The notes below the pieces were generated by a model. The model was given only the letters and a program-made list of their open reading frames with translations. It was not told the origin of the DNA and did no database searches. A stretch of 64,000 bases of DNA from Leptodactylus fallax (taxonomy: Eukaryota; Chordata; Amphibia; Anura; Leptodactylidae): the NCBI GenBank assembly GCA_947044405.1, contig CAMRHE010000653.1, forward strand, positions 639,501-703,500, given 5' to 3'. The translations under genes were made by a program, and so were the position numbers. This document shows positions 36,630 through 48,753 of this stretch, in pieces; position 1 is the first letter of the stretch, and every line of letters starts with the position of its first letter.

Positions 36630-37415
36630 TGGAACTGTTATGGGAGGCACTGTGGGGCTGACACTGTTATGGGAGGCACTGTGGGTCTGACACTGTTATG
36701 GGAGGCACTGTGGGGCTGGCACTGTTATGGGAGGCACTGTGGGGCTGACACTGTTATGGGAGGCATTGTGGGGCTGACACTGTTATGGGAGGCACTGTGG
36801 GGCTGACACTGTTATGGGAGGCACTGTGGGGCTGACACTGTTATGGGAGGCATTGTGGGGCTGGCACTGTTATGGGAGGCACTGTGGGGCTGGCACTGTT
36901 ATGGGAGGCAATGTGGGGCTGGCACTGTTATGGTAGGCACTGTGGGGCTGACACTGTTATGGTAGGCACTGTGGGGCTGACACTGTTATGGGAGGCATTG
37001 TGGGGCTGGCACTGTTATGGGAGGCACTGTGGGGCTGGCACTGTTATGAGAGACACTGTGGGGCTGATACTGTTATGGTAGGCACTGTGGGGTTGACACT
37101 GTTATGGTAGGCACTGTGGGGCTGGCACTGTTATGGGAGGCACTGTGGGGCTGACACTGTTATTGTAGGCACTGTGGGGCTGGCACTGTTATGGGAGGCA
37201 CAGTGAAGCTGACACTGTTATGGGAGGCACTGTGGTGCTGACACTGTTATGGTAGGCACTGTGGGGCTGACACTGTTATGGGAGGTACTGTGGGGCTGAC
37301 ACTGTTATGGTAGGCACTGTGGGGCTGACACTGTAATGGGAGGTACTGTGGGCTGACACTGTTATGGGAGGCATTGTGGGGCTGACACTGTTATGGTAGG
37401 CACTGTGGGCTGGCA
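36630..37415. repeat. 29-bp minisatellite, ~27 copies
   Basis: The unit contains GTTATGGGAGGCACTGTGGG and GCTGACACT. Variants are TGGTAGG/TGGGAGG, CACTGTG/CATTGTG and GACACT/GGCACT. Since 29 is not divisible by three and the unit has few stops, it yields artefactual open frames. Confidence 0.97.
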
Positions 37416-37589
37416 CCAAGTATGAAAGGCACTATATGTCTGTATGAGTTCCAATTTAAAAGCAATCTAGATAGTTGGGAACTTGGTGCATGGTACCCTT
37501 TAAATTCTTGTGTCATTCACCTTACCCTCAGGTCTTTCATGAGGCATAATACAGTGTATGATGCCATAAATACCTATGTCTCCCATCCA
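37416..37589. other. unassigned
   Basis: Short spacer. Confidence 0.4.
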
Positions 37590-37770
37590 TCCAAACCCTA
37601 ACTGTGAGGGGCAGACTAAGGGGGCATCATTACTGTCTGGGGGCACTAAGGGTCAATTTTACTGTGTAGGGACACTAAAGAAGCATCACTATTGTAAGGG
37701 GGCACTAAAGAAGCATCACTACTGTGTGGGGTATACTAAGAGGATATTCTTACTGTGTGGGAGTATGAAT
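37590..37770. repeat. ~33-bp degenerate tandem repeat, ~5 copies
   Basis: Units built on GGCACTAAAGAAGCATCACT and ACTGTGTGGGG, strongly diverged. Confidence 0.75.
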
Positions 37771-39153
37771 GATAGGACCTGTCCGCTCTCCTGACATGAG
37801 TCTGTCATGTAGTGTGGGGTCCATCCTGGTTGTCATTACTTTGTACATCTCCTGCACTTTACAAATGTTTTCCTCAAGAAATAACAGTTCTGAAGCATCT
37901 TGATATTAAGTTTTGCTTTTCCTCTGTTATTCCTACTAGGATCTATGCTGTACCGATCCTTAATTCACCACTCATAGCCTGTCATGGGCCCCTATAGCTT
38001 CTCCCTGTACCTCAAACGTAATAGGAAATAAATCATGGCACGTTCTATCCCTTGTATAGTAGTTGCTATGCTTTACTTCACTTGGCACCAGTCACTGCCC
38101 TAGCCCATTATCTGAATACTCTAGCCAATGCTAGGGTCACTGGCACCAGGGCACATGCCTATAGCCTCTGTCTGTCTACACCTCTGTCCGCTAGAGGTAT
38201 TATAGAGGCACCATGCACAGAGCTATAGGAACTCTACGTGCTCCTTGTACATGCCACTTTAAAGTCAATTGAAAAAAGAAAAACACAAATGTTATTGGTT
38301 CCCATCTGCTAGTTGTACAAATGACAGTTCAGCTCTGTGGATCTTCTGACGTGTTATTGTGGAACTTTAGGAAGTGTTGGAGGTCTATGAGCTGAGACCA
38401 GCAATGATTCATGTTCCTTCAGGTTCAGATGGAGACCACTGGGCAAAATTTTGAGTGAGAAACACATCCTCTTTAGGTGGGAATTCACCGAATCCTAGTG
38501 GAGGACAAATCTACTATGGCCTATGGTGGTGCCACTGCCAACACATCATCAGGGCCAATGTCAGTACTTGGCAAGGTTGGGCTAGTGTTGTAGTCCATGG
38601 GAAGAAGGGTGTCCACTGTTATCCCCTGCTCTGCATACTCAGGTAGAAGAATCTACACAGGACACTGTCTTATGTCTGTGGTTTTCCAACACAGGTAAGT
38701 GGGGGAGCGGTCTCTTAGATTTCCCTCCAGCAGAGGGACATTGGTAGAGGAGTCCTCTTGGCACTTTGTGTTCAGGAGATGCCTCAATATATTATATTAA
38801 TTCCCATTTTTCCTCAATTAACCTGGCACTGTATCTCTTTGCCAGAAAGTTGAGATCTCCATATTTCCAAGTTATGCTGATGGATCTACCATTTAAGTCA
38901 ATGGAACTGTAATGGCATCCTTTCACATGTCGTAATAATATAGCTGAAGAAAAAAGAAACTTAATGGTGAACCTTCACTCCAACCGTGTAATAGGCCGCT
39001 AACCTGTCCAATTGATATTTTCCGGCAGTCCTGTGAATACTGAGCGCATCTGTTCCTAATGGAAGCAATTGTGATAATAACATTATATTAGGGAATTGCT
39101 ATCCACTTTGCTGAAATGGAGGTGGGAGTGAGTTAATCATGGCTTATGATTGC
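37771..39153. other. unassigned
   Basis: No gene or repeat supported. 38930-39110 looks unique. Confidence 0.35.
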
Positions 39154-39157
39154 TTAA

Positions 39158-39723
39158 AGTGTTTTTTACTTATAGTTGTCTCATGCTATAACATGGCTGT
39201 GTAAGCCTATTCTGTGAACTATAGAGCCACAAGACAGGTTAATGCACCTGAACACCTTTAGCAAATGTTGGGTATTTCTATAACTATCAATGCATGTCCA
39301 GAACCATGAATATAGAATATGGCTAAAGAAGAGCTGTGCCCGTGTGCATAGATTTTGAAAATGCATATCTTCCTTCCCATGGGTGGGTTCTTCTAAGTGT
39401 GATGTCAGAAGTGCAGTATATACAGGTACACTGTGCCAACTTTGTTGCTCCCTCTCCCCTCTCACAGGTTTAGAGAGCAAGACATGATTGTCCCTCCTCC
39501 CTCCCCTCTCATAGCATGTAGCCCCACACAAAAACTGTATGGACTGTAGCAGGTGGGAGCAACGGAGCCGCCCTCGGTGCTCCAAACTGCTCAATTGCGT
39601 AATAAATGAATATCTCAACAACAGAGGTGCAAATTTTCATGGGGATAAAGGTATTACATTCAGGCGAGCCTGACCTAACTGTGTTGCTGGTTTAGTATGC
39701 TTCACCCTGGTGACAGACTCCCT
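39158..39723. mobile_element. probable TTAA-flanked MITE
   Basis: The right end GGTGACAGACTCCCT matches the end of the element at 34355-34935, with TTAA at 39724-39727. On the left, AGTGTTTTTTACTTATAG follows a TTAA at 39154-39157. Terminal symmetry is weak, so the left boundary is less certain. Confidence 0.55.
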
Positions 39724-39727
39724 TTAA

Positions 39728-40164
39728 ACCCTGATGTGTTGCAGTAATAGAAATAGAAAAGATGAAAGGGTTCGCAACATGAAAATCCCCTTTAATTATG
39801 TTTTAAGTTCGTATAAAATCCTATAGTTCCCCGGCTCTGCTGTAGGTCTGCATTGCACCGTATCCAGCAGTAATTGTTCATCCTAGCATGTGAATATAAC
39901 CAGTAATAGAGAAAAATGGCGTGTTCAGCCGCAGTAAAGCCGCTCCGATCTGACACAGGGGTGCTGCATATAGGTCACCTCTCAGCAGGCTTATATTACT
40001 TCTCTACCAAACATATGGAAATCTTGCTGTTTCATACTGTACTGGAACCCACATAATAGATCCCCTCACGCCGTCTATTACCCCACACTAGAATCACTGC
40101 AGTGCTTTCCAAGGTGCGCTGCGATATCTGTTGGGTTTTAATTATATGTCTTGTGCAATAGAAA
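39728..40164. other. unassigned
   Basis: Nothing recognised. Confidence 0.4.
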
Positions 40165-41275
40165 ATACACTCCACAATATGGAAATTGCAACACCAAGAA
40201 GGACACGTCATAAGGTTATCCAAATCGAGGAATTAGACAGTGTCGCTATAATCTGTCAATGATGAAATGATCAAGCACCTAGCTCCAACCTGTAGCATGT
40301 GTGAGGGGCATAAAAGCCAGATTGAAAGAAAGGTTTTATAGCTACATGCTATCTCAAAAATTGGATCAAGTGGTGTAGGAGGATTGTACGATGCCTCCTT
40401 ATCACCACTTGGTCTATCACTCCAGCAGATCGCTATGCCTCTAGGTTTAGATGTTGGTAGTGTTCAATATCCTGGTGTTTGGGAAAACCTCGGCGAGATG
40501 GAATAACTGTGTAGATCAGCAGAGGTGAACGTCTGCATGAATGGATCATCCAATTGAAAGAATGGTGCATAGTGATCCATTCTGTACTACAGGTAAAATT
40601 GAACATCACATCCCAAGCCTAGGGAGGCAAACAGTGTAGGTACAAACCATCAGAAGGTGTTTCCACAACACTGTTTTACAAGCTACAGGTATTTCATTGA
40701 CTTTATGACAGTGCTCTCAAAGGCTATCATGATGGTGCCCAGCAAAACGGCAGTGGAGGCTGCAATGGAGGTCTATTCTTTTCAATGACGATCACATTTT
40801 TGTCTCAGTGATAGCCAGAGATTGGTCTGGAGACCAAATGGGCGATGCCATGAAGAGGCCTTCACAAGGGAGCATCACACTGGTCTTACTCCTGGGGTTA
40901 TGGTTTGGGGTGGCATCATATACGTCAGATCGTACTAGTCTTCACTTCAGGTACAACAGCTTAGTGTTACATTGATTTGGTTTGGCTTCCCAGGAACCAT
41001 TTTTCAACAGGGCCCAAAATAATTAGAGCTTATTCACAAGACCAAGTCTCAGCCGTGAAACATGATCTGTGTGTGTGCTGGATTTGCCAGCTGGAACAAT
41101 ATATGGGAAGACAGACTCCTAGCATTATAGTTTTCTATGGCGCTAGAAGTCCCTGCTTACTGCAAAATACTGTCCAGTACTTGTACATGGCCATGACAAA
41201 TCCACATCTAAATCTCCATCAAAATTTTGTGGTGAATTTGTCCATGGCGTAAAATTACTCAACATGTAACCCTAC
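40165..41275 (+). pseudogene. decayed Tc1/mariner-type transposon
   Basis: It starts near TGGAAATTGCAACACCAAG, a recurrent Tc1-lineage terminus. About 700 bp inside it contains a passage reading T-P-G-V-M-V-W-G-G-I (around 40885-40920), the conserved block before the second catalytic Asp. Many stops and frame changes remove any long frame; a 91-codon piece at 40977-41252 follows on. The boundaries are approximate and the copy is old. Confidence 0.6.
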
Positions 41276-41335
41276 TTGGCTTGTTCCTTAACATGCTGCA
41301 TACACCAAATTATTCACTTAGATATTGTAATGGAA

Positions 41336-41984
41336 TTGTTAGTTGAGCGATTCCCCAGTGCTGCTAATGAAACGAGGGAAGAAAGGAAAGACAAAGACAG
41401 TGAGTCCTAAACTCGACCCAGCCCCTGTCCCTACCTAATTGCCACGACTATCCTAATGACAGGGACAACTGGGTGGCAATCCCTTCTCTGAATAAGTGAT
41501 ATCACAGAACAAGACAAGACAAACAACACAGAAGCAGAGTCAGCAAGCCGAGGTCAAACCAGATAGACAAACAGTACCAAATCAAAATCTGAGAAAATAG
41601 TCAAAGGGTAAGCCAGAGGACAGGAATATGAATACAGGTAACAAACAGCAAGAGAAGCGCTTAGCAAGGGACAAGTCTCAATTGCCAGCAAACATGTGAG
41701 CAGATGACCTGTTTATAGGAAGTCCAGAATCCGTCCCAGACTTGATTGGTAGATAGGCTGTCAATCACACAGGCAAGACTAAGATTAACTGTTTGAGGAG
41801 CGGAAGGAAACAAAGGTGCAGGAGATGGGTGTCGTAGAAAATCAGTTACAGAGAAGAGATAATAGAGCATTGTTCAGACAGAGCAACAAGAACCCTAAGC
41901 AAGGAATCAAACTGAACACACCTCCTGTGCCGCAGCGTGCGAGCGGAGCATGGCGCAGAGACCCGAACAGGCAGAGACGTTACA
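41336..41984. mobile_element. solo LTR with 5-bp target duplication
   Basis: Begins TGTAATGGAATTG and ends GAGACGTTACA (TGTAA/TTACA termini), flanked by GATAT on both sides (41331-41335 and 41985-41989). Length 649 bp, no internal coding region. This is the product expected from LTR-LTR recombination of a retrotransposon. The family is not identified and it is not related to the gypsy LTR at 47158. Confidence 0.8.
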
Positions 41985-41989
41985 GATAT

Positions 41990-42960
41990 ATTTATCCCAA
42001 AATTAATAAGAAACACCCTAAAATATGATTTTTAATGTATTGCTTCCAGTTGTCTGAGAAAAACTGGCCTAATACAAGTCTGTATATCGTGCTCATCATG
42101 TAGAAGTCTATGATACAGAAGATAGAAGTCTTCTATGAGGTTCTATCTATGAAGCTACATATGCAGCATCCCACTGGACACTGCAAAACTATCTATGCTA
42201 TGCTTGTGATGTAAATGTGATGTTTTTGCATTATTTTATAACGTGCTTTTCCTTTAAATGGGCTGAACCACTCTTTATGGGGGAAGAGTTTTGGTATGTC
42301 CCAGGTAGAGAGTTTAGGAGTGTTGGAGGAGAGCTAGAGTCTTCTCCGAGCTTCTAGAGGGAGAGGTTGTTAGAGAGTTAGAGCTGAATTCATACTGCAC
42401 TACAGTCTGGAGTCTGAGACCTGATAGAGGAGAGAGTGCTATTCTGTTAATCTAAGGATAAATTGCACAAGGGTCTCAGGGCACCCACCACAGGAGGGTC
42501 AAGCACTACCAAGATCGTACCTCTATGATTGAAAGCTGTTGGTTCCCCTGGTAAAGTTATGTATTCCCTGTTTCTTGCAACTTCCACTCTCCAGAGTCTC
42601 ATTTCCTGTACCACCACCATAAGCACTCCAACTCTCATTAGGATCAGGAGGGCTGAAGACCATTAGGATGTGCCCCAGGGGAGAGACTACCAACACCACG
42701 AGGAACACTGCAGGCCTCCTCAGCTTTGTACCAGCCCAGGAGAGGAGCTGGAGGTATTTGGCCGAGATATCTAGCCACCGTGACAAGTACAAGTTTCAAG
42801 AATTACTAGTCCCAGCCTTTGGCTTCCCTCCAACAGGTTGCTTCACGTGTTATAAAAAGGTAGTCACCCAGACAGGAAGTTACATGGTTGCTCAGCAGCT
42901 TGAATTATAATTGTTTACAGAATATACCAAGCTGGAAAAAGCAAAATAAACAGATATTAG
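41990..42960. other. unassigned, possibly retroelement-derived
   Basis: From about 42240 to 42955 the style (GTTGGAGGAGAGCTAGAG, GACAAGTACAAGTTTC, ending AAAATAAACAGATATT) recalls an LTR or SINE, but ends were not found. Confidence 0.25.
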
Positions 42961-42964
42961 ATGA

Positions 42965-43060
42965 CTAGAGATGAGTGAACTAATTCAGATCGAACCAGAT
43001 TCGTCCCAAATTTTCTAAAAGTTTTTTCAAGTGAAATCCCCAAATGGTTACTCAGCGCTA
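42965..43060. mobile_element. MITE end (CTAGAGATGAG family)
   Basis: CTAGAGATGAGTGAACTAAT matches the terminus of the element at 27545. It is cut off where the LINE fragment begins, so the LINE may have inserted into it. Confidence 0.5.
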
Positions 43061-43067
43061 GTGTGAC

Positions 43068-43449
43068 CATATGCTTAGAGCTAAACACTGGAAAACTGCT
43101 ACACCCCCCAGGTACTGAATTACAATCTGGAATGAAGGATGTCCGTAGCCTGGAGTTCCTGACTGACTTTTTGAATAATACAGTTGAGAAATTCGAGGCG
43201 ATCTGAGACCCGTGGGACACATACTGTATTCTGTATGGTCTATAATGGTCCCTTCCCCTTCCCTCTCATCCCTCCTGTTCCCTTGTTTCGTACCCTTGTC
43301 AGTTTCTGATCCCCTTTATTGTTCTTCTTTATTATATATGTCCCGCCTTCTTATATTGCTGTTTACTATATATCACTCATTGCTTGTCTCTTCAAGGTAC
43401 ATTTTTTCTTATTCTGGAAAACTTTAATAAAAATTACAGTTCTAAAAAA
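43068..43449 (+). mobile_element. 5'-truncated LINE fragment
   Basis: It aligns with the 3' end of LINE copy 1. The peptide MKDVRSLEFLTDFLNN parallels VKDVRSLECLTAGLNN of ORF2 (about 11660-11710). A pyrimidine-rich 3' UTR follows, with the same AATAAAAATTACAG and an A-tail. The UTR differs, so it is a sister subfamily. Typical of incomplete reverse transcription. Confidence 0.8.
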
Positions 43450-44046
43450 AAGCCGCTCAAAAATGTGCATAAATGTGCTAAATAATAATTGTACAAACTA
43501 GTTGTGTATTCAGTAAGTACTAGCTAAGTGATGATATAACTAACCTCTGCAACCTCAATTTGCAAAACATTCTGGTTATATTGTATGGTGAAGGCTGCTT
43601 CTACCGCTTCTTCTGAAGAAATAAAGACGTGTACAGGTTTTATAAGCTCCGGCATCTTTCTCTTTAATCACCATTGTCAAGGAGAGAGTTACCTCTTCGT
43701 AACAGTGATTATTCAGTGTTATGCTGGTCTGTGACCAGTTCCCAGGTATATCACGTGTGCATTCAATGTGGGGCCGAGTTTGCAGCGGAATGCACTCGGG
43801 TGACCAATGGCATAACTAAAGTCTTGTGGGCCCCGGTGCAAACTTTGACTGTGGCCCCTACTCCCTCCCTAGAGCGTATTCTTGATAGCGATGGTTATGG
43901 GTAGTGCAGCAGTATTTTGAAAGGGATACAACTATAGTACCTACAACTGCGGTTATCAAGAATACGTTGGGTGAGCAGCGCCCACCATGTAAACAATAGT
44001 GCGAGCTGCATGCTCTGAGAAACAGCTGATCTGCGAGGTTCTAACA
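43450..44046. other. unassigned
   Basis: No gene. 43560-43680 (CTGGTTATATTGTATGGTGA, then GAAATAAAGACGTGTACAGG) closely resembles 57600-57690, so it is an unnamed interspersed repeat. Confidence 0.4.
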
Positions 44047-44139
44047 GTCTAAGGCAGGGGTAGGCAACCTTTTTTGTTCGGCGTGCCAATTTTGATTAAA
44101 AAAAATCAAAGTTGAGGTACTCGGAGTGCCGGTCAATAA

Positions 44140-44545
44140 TTGTAAGTCTGACGACCCCTGCACACGGTATTATGTCACATAGCGGCCCCTGCACACGGTA
44201 TTATGTCCCATAGCGGCCCCTGCACACGGTATTATGTCCCATAATGGCCCCTGTACATGGTATTATGCCCCATAGCGGCCCCTGAACATGGTATTATGCC
44301 CCATAGTGGCCCCTGCACATGTATTATGCCCCACAGCGGTCCCTGCATACAGTATTATCCTCCATAGCGGCCCCTGCACACAGCATTATCCTCCATAGTG
44401 GCCCCTGCACACAGTATTATCCTCCATAGAAGCCCCTGCACACAGTATTATCCTCCATAGTGGCCCCAGCACACAGTATTATCCTCCATAGTGGCCCCTG
44501 CACACAGTATTATCCTCTATAGTGGCCCCTGCACACAGTATTATC
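44140..44545. repeat. 31-bp minisatellite inside the hAT element
   Basis: About 13 units built on CGGCCCCTGCACACGGTATT and ATGTCCCATAG, grading to CAGTATTATCCTCCATAG. A related unit recurs outside the element at 46130-46320. Confidence 0.93.
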
Positions 44546-44984
44546 CTGCTATTGCTATTGCTATTATTTTAGCGTGTAACGGATATAACTAGAGAGGCGG
44601 GCGGCGTATTTTACTCTATAAAGATCAGGTATGGACAGGACAGAACAGGGACAGTGAAAAAATGTAAACTTTATTGGTGACTTTGTGCATGTGTTGTGTA
44701 AGTATTTGGTGCGCCACTTTTGGCGCTGCGACCTGGAGGATGGTCACAGCGCCAATAAACTTCCTGGTTATGTGATTAGGCTCAGAGGGGTATTACATTA
44801 TCCCTCTATGTGACAATCACAGAGCAGAAGTATAGTATGCTCTGTGACTGATAGGAGAGGGGATAACATGGACAGTCTGCAGCTTCTCCTCCCCCTCCTT
44901 CCTTAGCTCTAAGATGCTGCCTGAGGCAGGAGGGGGGACACTTTTAGAGCCCCATTTCTAAGGATCTGTTAGGGCCACAAAGAT

Positions 44985-45205
44985 GCAACTGGATTCATTT
45001 TAAAGATACCAAGATCGCCATGATAGACCTTACAGATTCAGAGCGATTCACTGTTAAAACGATGTCGGGAATTGAGATCTGCATTGGGATTTCAATGCCG
45101 AACATCGTTTTCACTAGCGAATCACTCAGGATGTTTAAGGACGATCATGGTGATCTTGGTATCATTTTAAAGATGAGATTCTCATCTTTAAAATGAATCC
45201 AAGTG
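44985..45205. repeat. palindrome inside the hAT element
   Basis: GGATTCATTTTAAAGATACC and CAAGATCGCCATGAT on the left are mirrored by ATCATGGTGATCTTG and CATCTTTAAAATGAATCC on the right. Probably a small MITE nested in the hAT element. Confidence 0.75.
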
Positions 45206-45968
45206 TTTCTTTATAGCTTTAACCAATCCTGAGCAATTCACTCAGGTACAGTAGGCAATTACCGGCTTCACTACTGTATATAGACTGTGCAGAGGCCGGG
45301 TGATGCCGCATCCATCTTCACCGGGCGCTAATGAAATTTTAAGGAAGCCGGATGGAAAAACGCTGCAGGTAACGTTTTTCCATCCGGCTGAGGCACAGAT
45401 ACGGCGCCAGAACTGATGCCTCTTGTGCCAGAACCGATCCCATAGAAAACTATGGGATCCGTCTTGGCATCAGTTTCCCTCCAGCTTGTGTGCACCACAC
45501 TGGAGGGAAACTGATAGCTGCGCCGGACATATGTGAACACACCCTTACTCGCTTTTTCCTGCGCTCCGCAGCCGCTGTGTGGGCGCTTCTCCCTGACGTC
45601 AGCGTCCGCTGATTCGGTCTCAGGGGTCACGTCGCGTCATTATGCGCAATGACGTCGGACGTAACCCCTGAGCCCCTGTCAGCAGTCTCTTACGTCAGTC
45701 AGAAGTGCCCGAAGAGCACAGGGCGGCTGCGGATCCAGGGAAGGTGAGTTAACATTGTTTTTTTATGTTTGATTACCTCACTGGGGGCTCCGCTTATTAT
45801 ACTCTAGGGTCTGAAGAGATCCCACAGGATAATAATAGCAGTTTCGTTTCGGCCGTGTTTGGTCTGATCGAAACTGCTGGGTGAGGACTCCGCTGTCGTG
45901 CCAGGAAAATAAGCCTCGCATGCCACTCTCGGCACACGTGCCTGGGGTTGCCAACCCCTGGTCTAAGA

Positions 45969-47153
45969 GGTCTAAGATATCAGTGGGGGTTTACCACCCA
46001 GGTCCCCTGCTGATCAGCTCTTTAAAGGGACTGTGGTGCTTTTGAGAGCGCCGTGACCCCTTCACTATTTACATCGCACAATATCTGTTTTATAGTGATC
46101 GTGCAATGTAATTACAGCCTGTAATAAGGCTGCACAGTGGCCTCACACAGTACAATATACTCTACAGTGGCCCCCACACAGTATAATATGCTCCACAGTT
46201 GCCCCCACACAATATATCATGGTCTACAGTGGACCCACACAGTATAAAATTCTCCACAGTGGCCCCACACACTATAATATGGTCCCCACAGTGGCCCCAC
46301 ACAGTATAAAATGCTCCCAAGGCGAATCCCACGAAATTCGTTTCAATAAATATTCGTAAGGTTCGGCCTTCCAGTTTGTTTTGGTGCTATTATTGCTGCT
46401 ATAATAAGCAGAGATCCAGGGTAGGTGATTAAAAATAACAAACTTATACTCACCTTGCATCACCTCTCCTGGGCATTGCATTCTTGCTCCGTCTGGCTCT
46501 CTCCAGCATCCTCTTCGGTCTTCTTCTGCCTGCGACTGAGGTCATGTTGACGTCATTATGTGCCCCACATGACTGCTGAGGCCCAATCACAGGCCCCAGC
46601 AGTGACCTCTGGGTCGCGTGACATCAGTTACAGGTCAGAAGAGCCCTGAAGAGGATGCTGGGGACCGTTGTAAGCCCAGGAGAAGTGAGTATAAGCATTT
46701 TTTTATTTTTTTCGTCACTTCCCCTAGGTAGGCTACTATTGGAAAGGAGCCTGTCGGCATGTACATAGATTACATAACGCCAGGCCCCTTTCCATTAATG
46801 AGATGTATAGCAGTCAGGGAATCAGGCTTTCCCCGACTGTTATCATGGTGCTGCGGGGCCACGGCCAGTGGTTCTGTAAGGAGCCCAACCAGAGCCTCCG
46901 CGGCGGCACGTGGGGGTTGCCGGTCCTCTCCTTTACATGCTCCTTTCGGCCCCTAGGGAGGTAGGCGGGAACCTCCGCGATGGTTGCGGGGGTTGCCGGT
47001 CCTTCCCCGCTCGGACCATGGGATTCCCTTCCGGAGCAGGGGCTCGGTCGGAACCTTCTTATTCGGGACTTTCGCTCCAGGTAATCGCTGACTATTCAGT
47101 TTTCCCTGATAGTAAGCGTTGCATATTTCCTGTCCTGTTACCTCCTGCCTAGA
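45969..47153. other. minisatellite, MITE core and LTR-like DNA
   Basis: 46130-46320 is a short ~33-bp tandem repeat (CAGTGGCCCCCACACAGTAT). 46490-46690 is an imperfect foldback like 16545-16790 (CCAGCATCCTCTTC / GAAGAGGATGCTGG). 46780-47153 is GC-rich with duplicated GGGGGTTGCCGGTCC and leads directly into the solo LTR; it may be part of an older LTR element. Confidence 0.5.
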
Positions 47154-47157
47154 CCTG

Positions 47158-48170
47158 TGTAGGGAACTGCCATTTCTACTAGTATATAATGTATCTGGCT
47201 TCTTTGCCCCTGCAGTTTGGCTTCAGAGACCCCAGGCATTTAGTGCAAGTTTTGTTTTGTAAATACAGTGAGTCAGACACATGTGAGGCAGAGCTGCTGG
47301 GGGGAGAGATGTGAGCAGAGCTGCTGAGACAGACATGTTGTGTCTGGGGGAGTCTAAGAGCCACTTGTTCCTCTTTACTTCACAGTATATAGTTAGGTAT
47401 GTGTTACCCCCTATATACTCACAGGACCTAGCTAGTAACCGTAGTTAGGGATCCATATATATATATATATATAGTTCAGGGCAGTGATAGGTTAGGCTTC
47501 CGAAGGCCAACTAGCTAGTTAGAGGCCCGGTGGCACTAGTAGTTTAGCTGGCAGGTTAAGGACTCAGTGTTAGGGTAGTCAGGCCTGCATCTACTGCCGT
47601 CACCGTCGCCCTGTTTGCTGCCTGTGAAGAATCTCACCATCATCATCATCTCCTGATCGGCTGTCTGTCATCTCCTGGAAGAATCCGAGGATCCACAGTC
47701 ATCCACAGGGGCCCCTGCATCTCTTCTGTTGCCTGGAGGTATTGTGCACTGGACTCTTGCTATATATCTATATATATACCCGGGTATATAACCTAAGACG
47801 GTTGAGGACTTGCTGGTTGTTGTAGTATTGCTGTGTTCTGAGTATATTTTATGTATGTATTATTACCCTGTTGATTCTTATAAAGCTACTGTTATAACCT
47901 TATGTGGTATCTGTATGTATTCTTCAGACTGTGAGATTAGTACAGTGATCCTTGTTAAGGCTACTAACTGTACTTCATGGGTAAGTCCCAGGAAGAGATT
48001 CTCCCTGTAATACAGAGGCTCTATCCTGGGTGGAGGCACTGATATATTTCATATATGTTCCCACTCTTCCCTTCAGCGAAGGCTTCAGGTCCCATTATAC
48101 ACACAGGTCAGCGCCAGAGTCTGTTGCGGGAGGGATAATACTCATACCCCCCCCCCCAAATAGGGCTACA
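47158..48170 (+). mobile_element. solo LTR of the gypsy family
   Basis: A complete LTR, TGTAGGGAACTGCC to AAATAGGGCTACA (1,013 bp, TGTAG/CTACA ends). A 4-bp duplication CCTG lies on both sides (47154-47157, 48171-48174). Its two parts match the partial LTRs at 49090-49535 and 54921-55550 almost perfectly, so it belongs to the same family as the adjacent element. One C/T difference in the TATATATCTATA region separates it from those partial LTRs. It contains a (TA)n run and a C-run near the 3' end. Confidence 0.9.
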
Positions 48171-48753
48171 CCTGTTTGACTATCCTTTAGGCCTTCCGAT
48201 TTGTACCTTGTTCTCCTCTCCTGTTAATAACCCCGGCTTGCCTTCAGACTTCGTCCTCCTGAACTGCGATTTGGTGCTGCTCTGCTCTCCTGCTACCGAC
48301 CCGGCTCATTTGACACATCTATTTGGATTTCCCTTTTGTACTTCGCTACCTCACGCTGACAACTCGGATCGTACGACTACTCTTTGGAACTCTGCTGCCA
48401 TCTATTGCCTGCTGCCATCCGCTGCTTACTACTCTGCAGACTGCCATCCCTATTCCTGCTACTACTGGTAAGTGATTCCGGTTTCTGTTCTGCTGTGTCT
48501 GGTGGTGTGCTGTGCGTCCGGCGCTCTCTGACCCGTACCGCTCTGCCTGTCAGTAGCTTCAAGTCCATCCCCACCATCAGGGGCCCTGGTGAACATCTCT
48601 GGGGATGGGGTACGGTGCGGTTGGGAGAGCACGGGACGTTCAGCATGGTTTTTAACATTTTGATCCGGTTTGACTGGTGCTGGGACGCACTGCTAAGCTC
48701 AACGCTGCATCTGTTTCCTAACAGGTTCCTGTACACCTCCGAGCCTAGTCGTA
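48171..48753. repeat. older LTR-like sequence flanking the solo LTR
   Basis: Removing the solo LTR joins ...CTGCCTAGACCTG to TTTGACTATCC.... The pyrimidine-rich continuation (CTGCTACCGACCCGGCTC, CTGCTGCCATC) is similar in style to 1838-2345. No ends defined. Confidence 0.4.

Larger units (their letters stand above)
44055..45960. mobile_element. non-autonomous hAT-type transposon
   Basis: Terminal inverted repeats CAGGGGTAGGCAACC / GGTTGCCAACCCCTG (14 of 15 match), with 8-bp flanks GTCTAAGG (44047-44054) and GTCTAAGA (45961-45968), 7 of 8 identical. An 8-bp target duplication with CAGGG...CCCTG ends is diagnostic of hAT elements. The 1.9-kb interior has no transposase. It holds a 31-bp minisatellite (44140-44545), an inner palindrome (about 44985-45205) and a GC-rich foldback (about 45540-45740). 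Confidence 0.85.

Noticed and set aside
36872..37081. Trp/Gly/Cys-rich frame
   Set aside because: Translation of the 29-bp minisatellite.
39181..39621. 146-codon minus-strand frame
   Set aside because: It lies wholly inside the probable TTAA MITE at 39158-39723.
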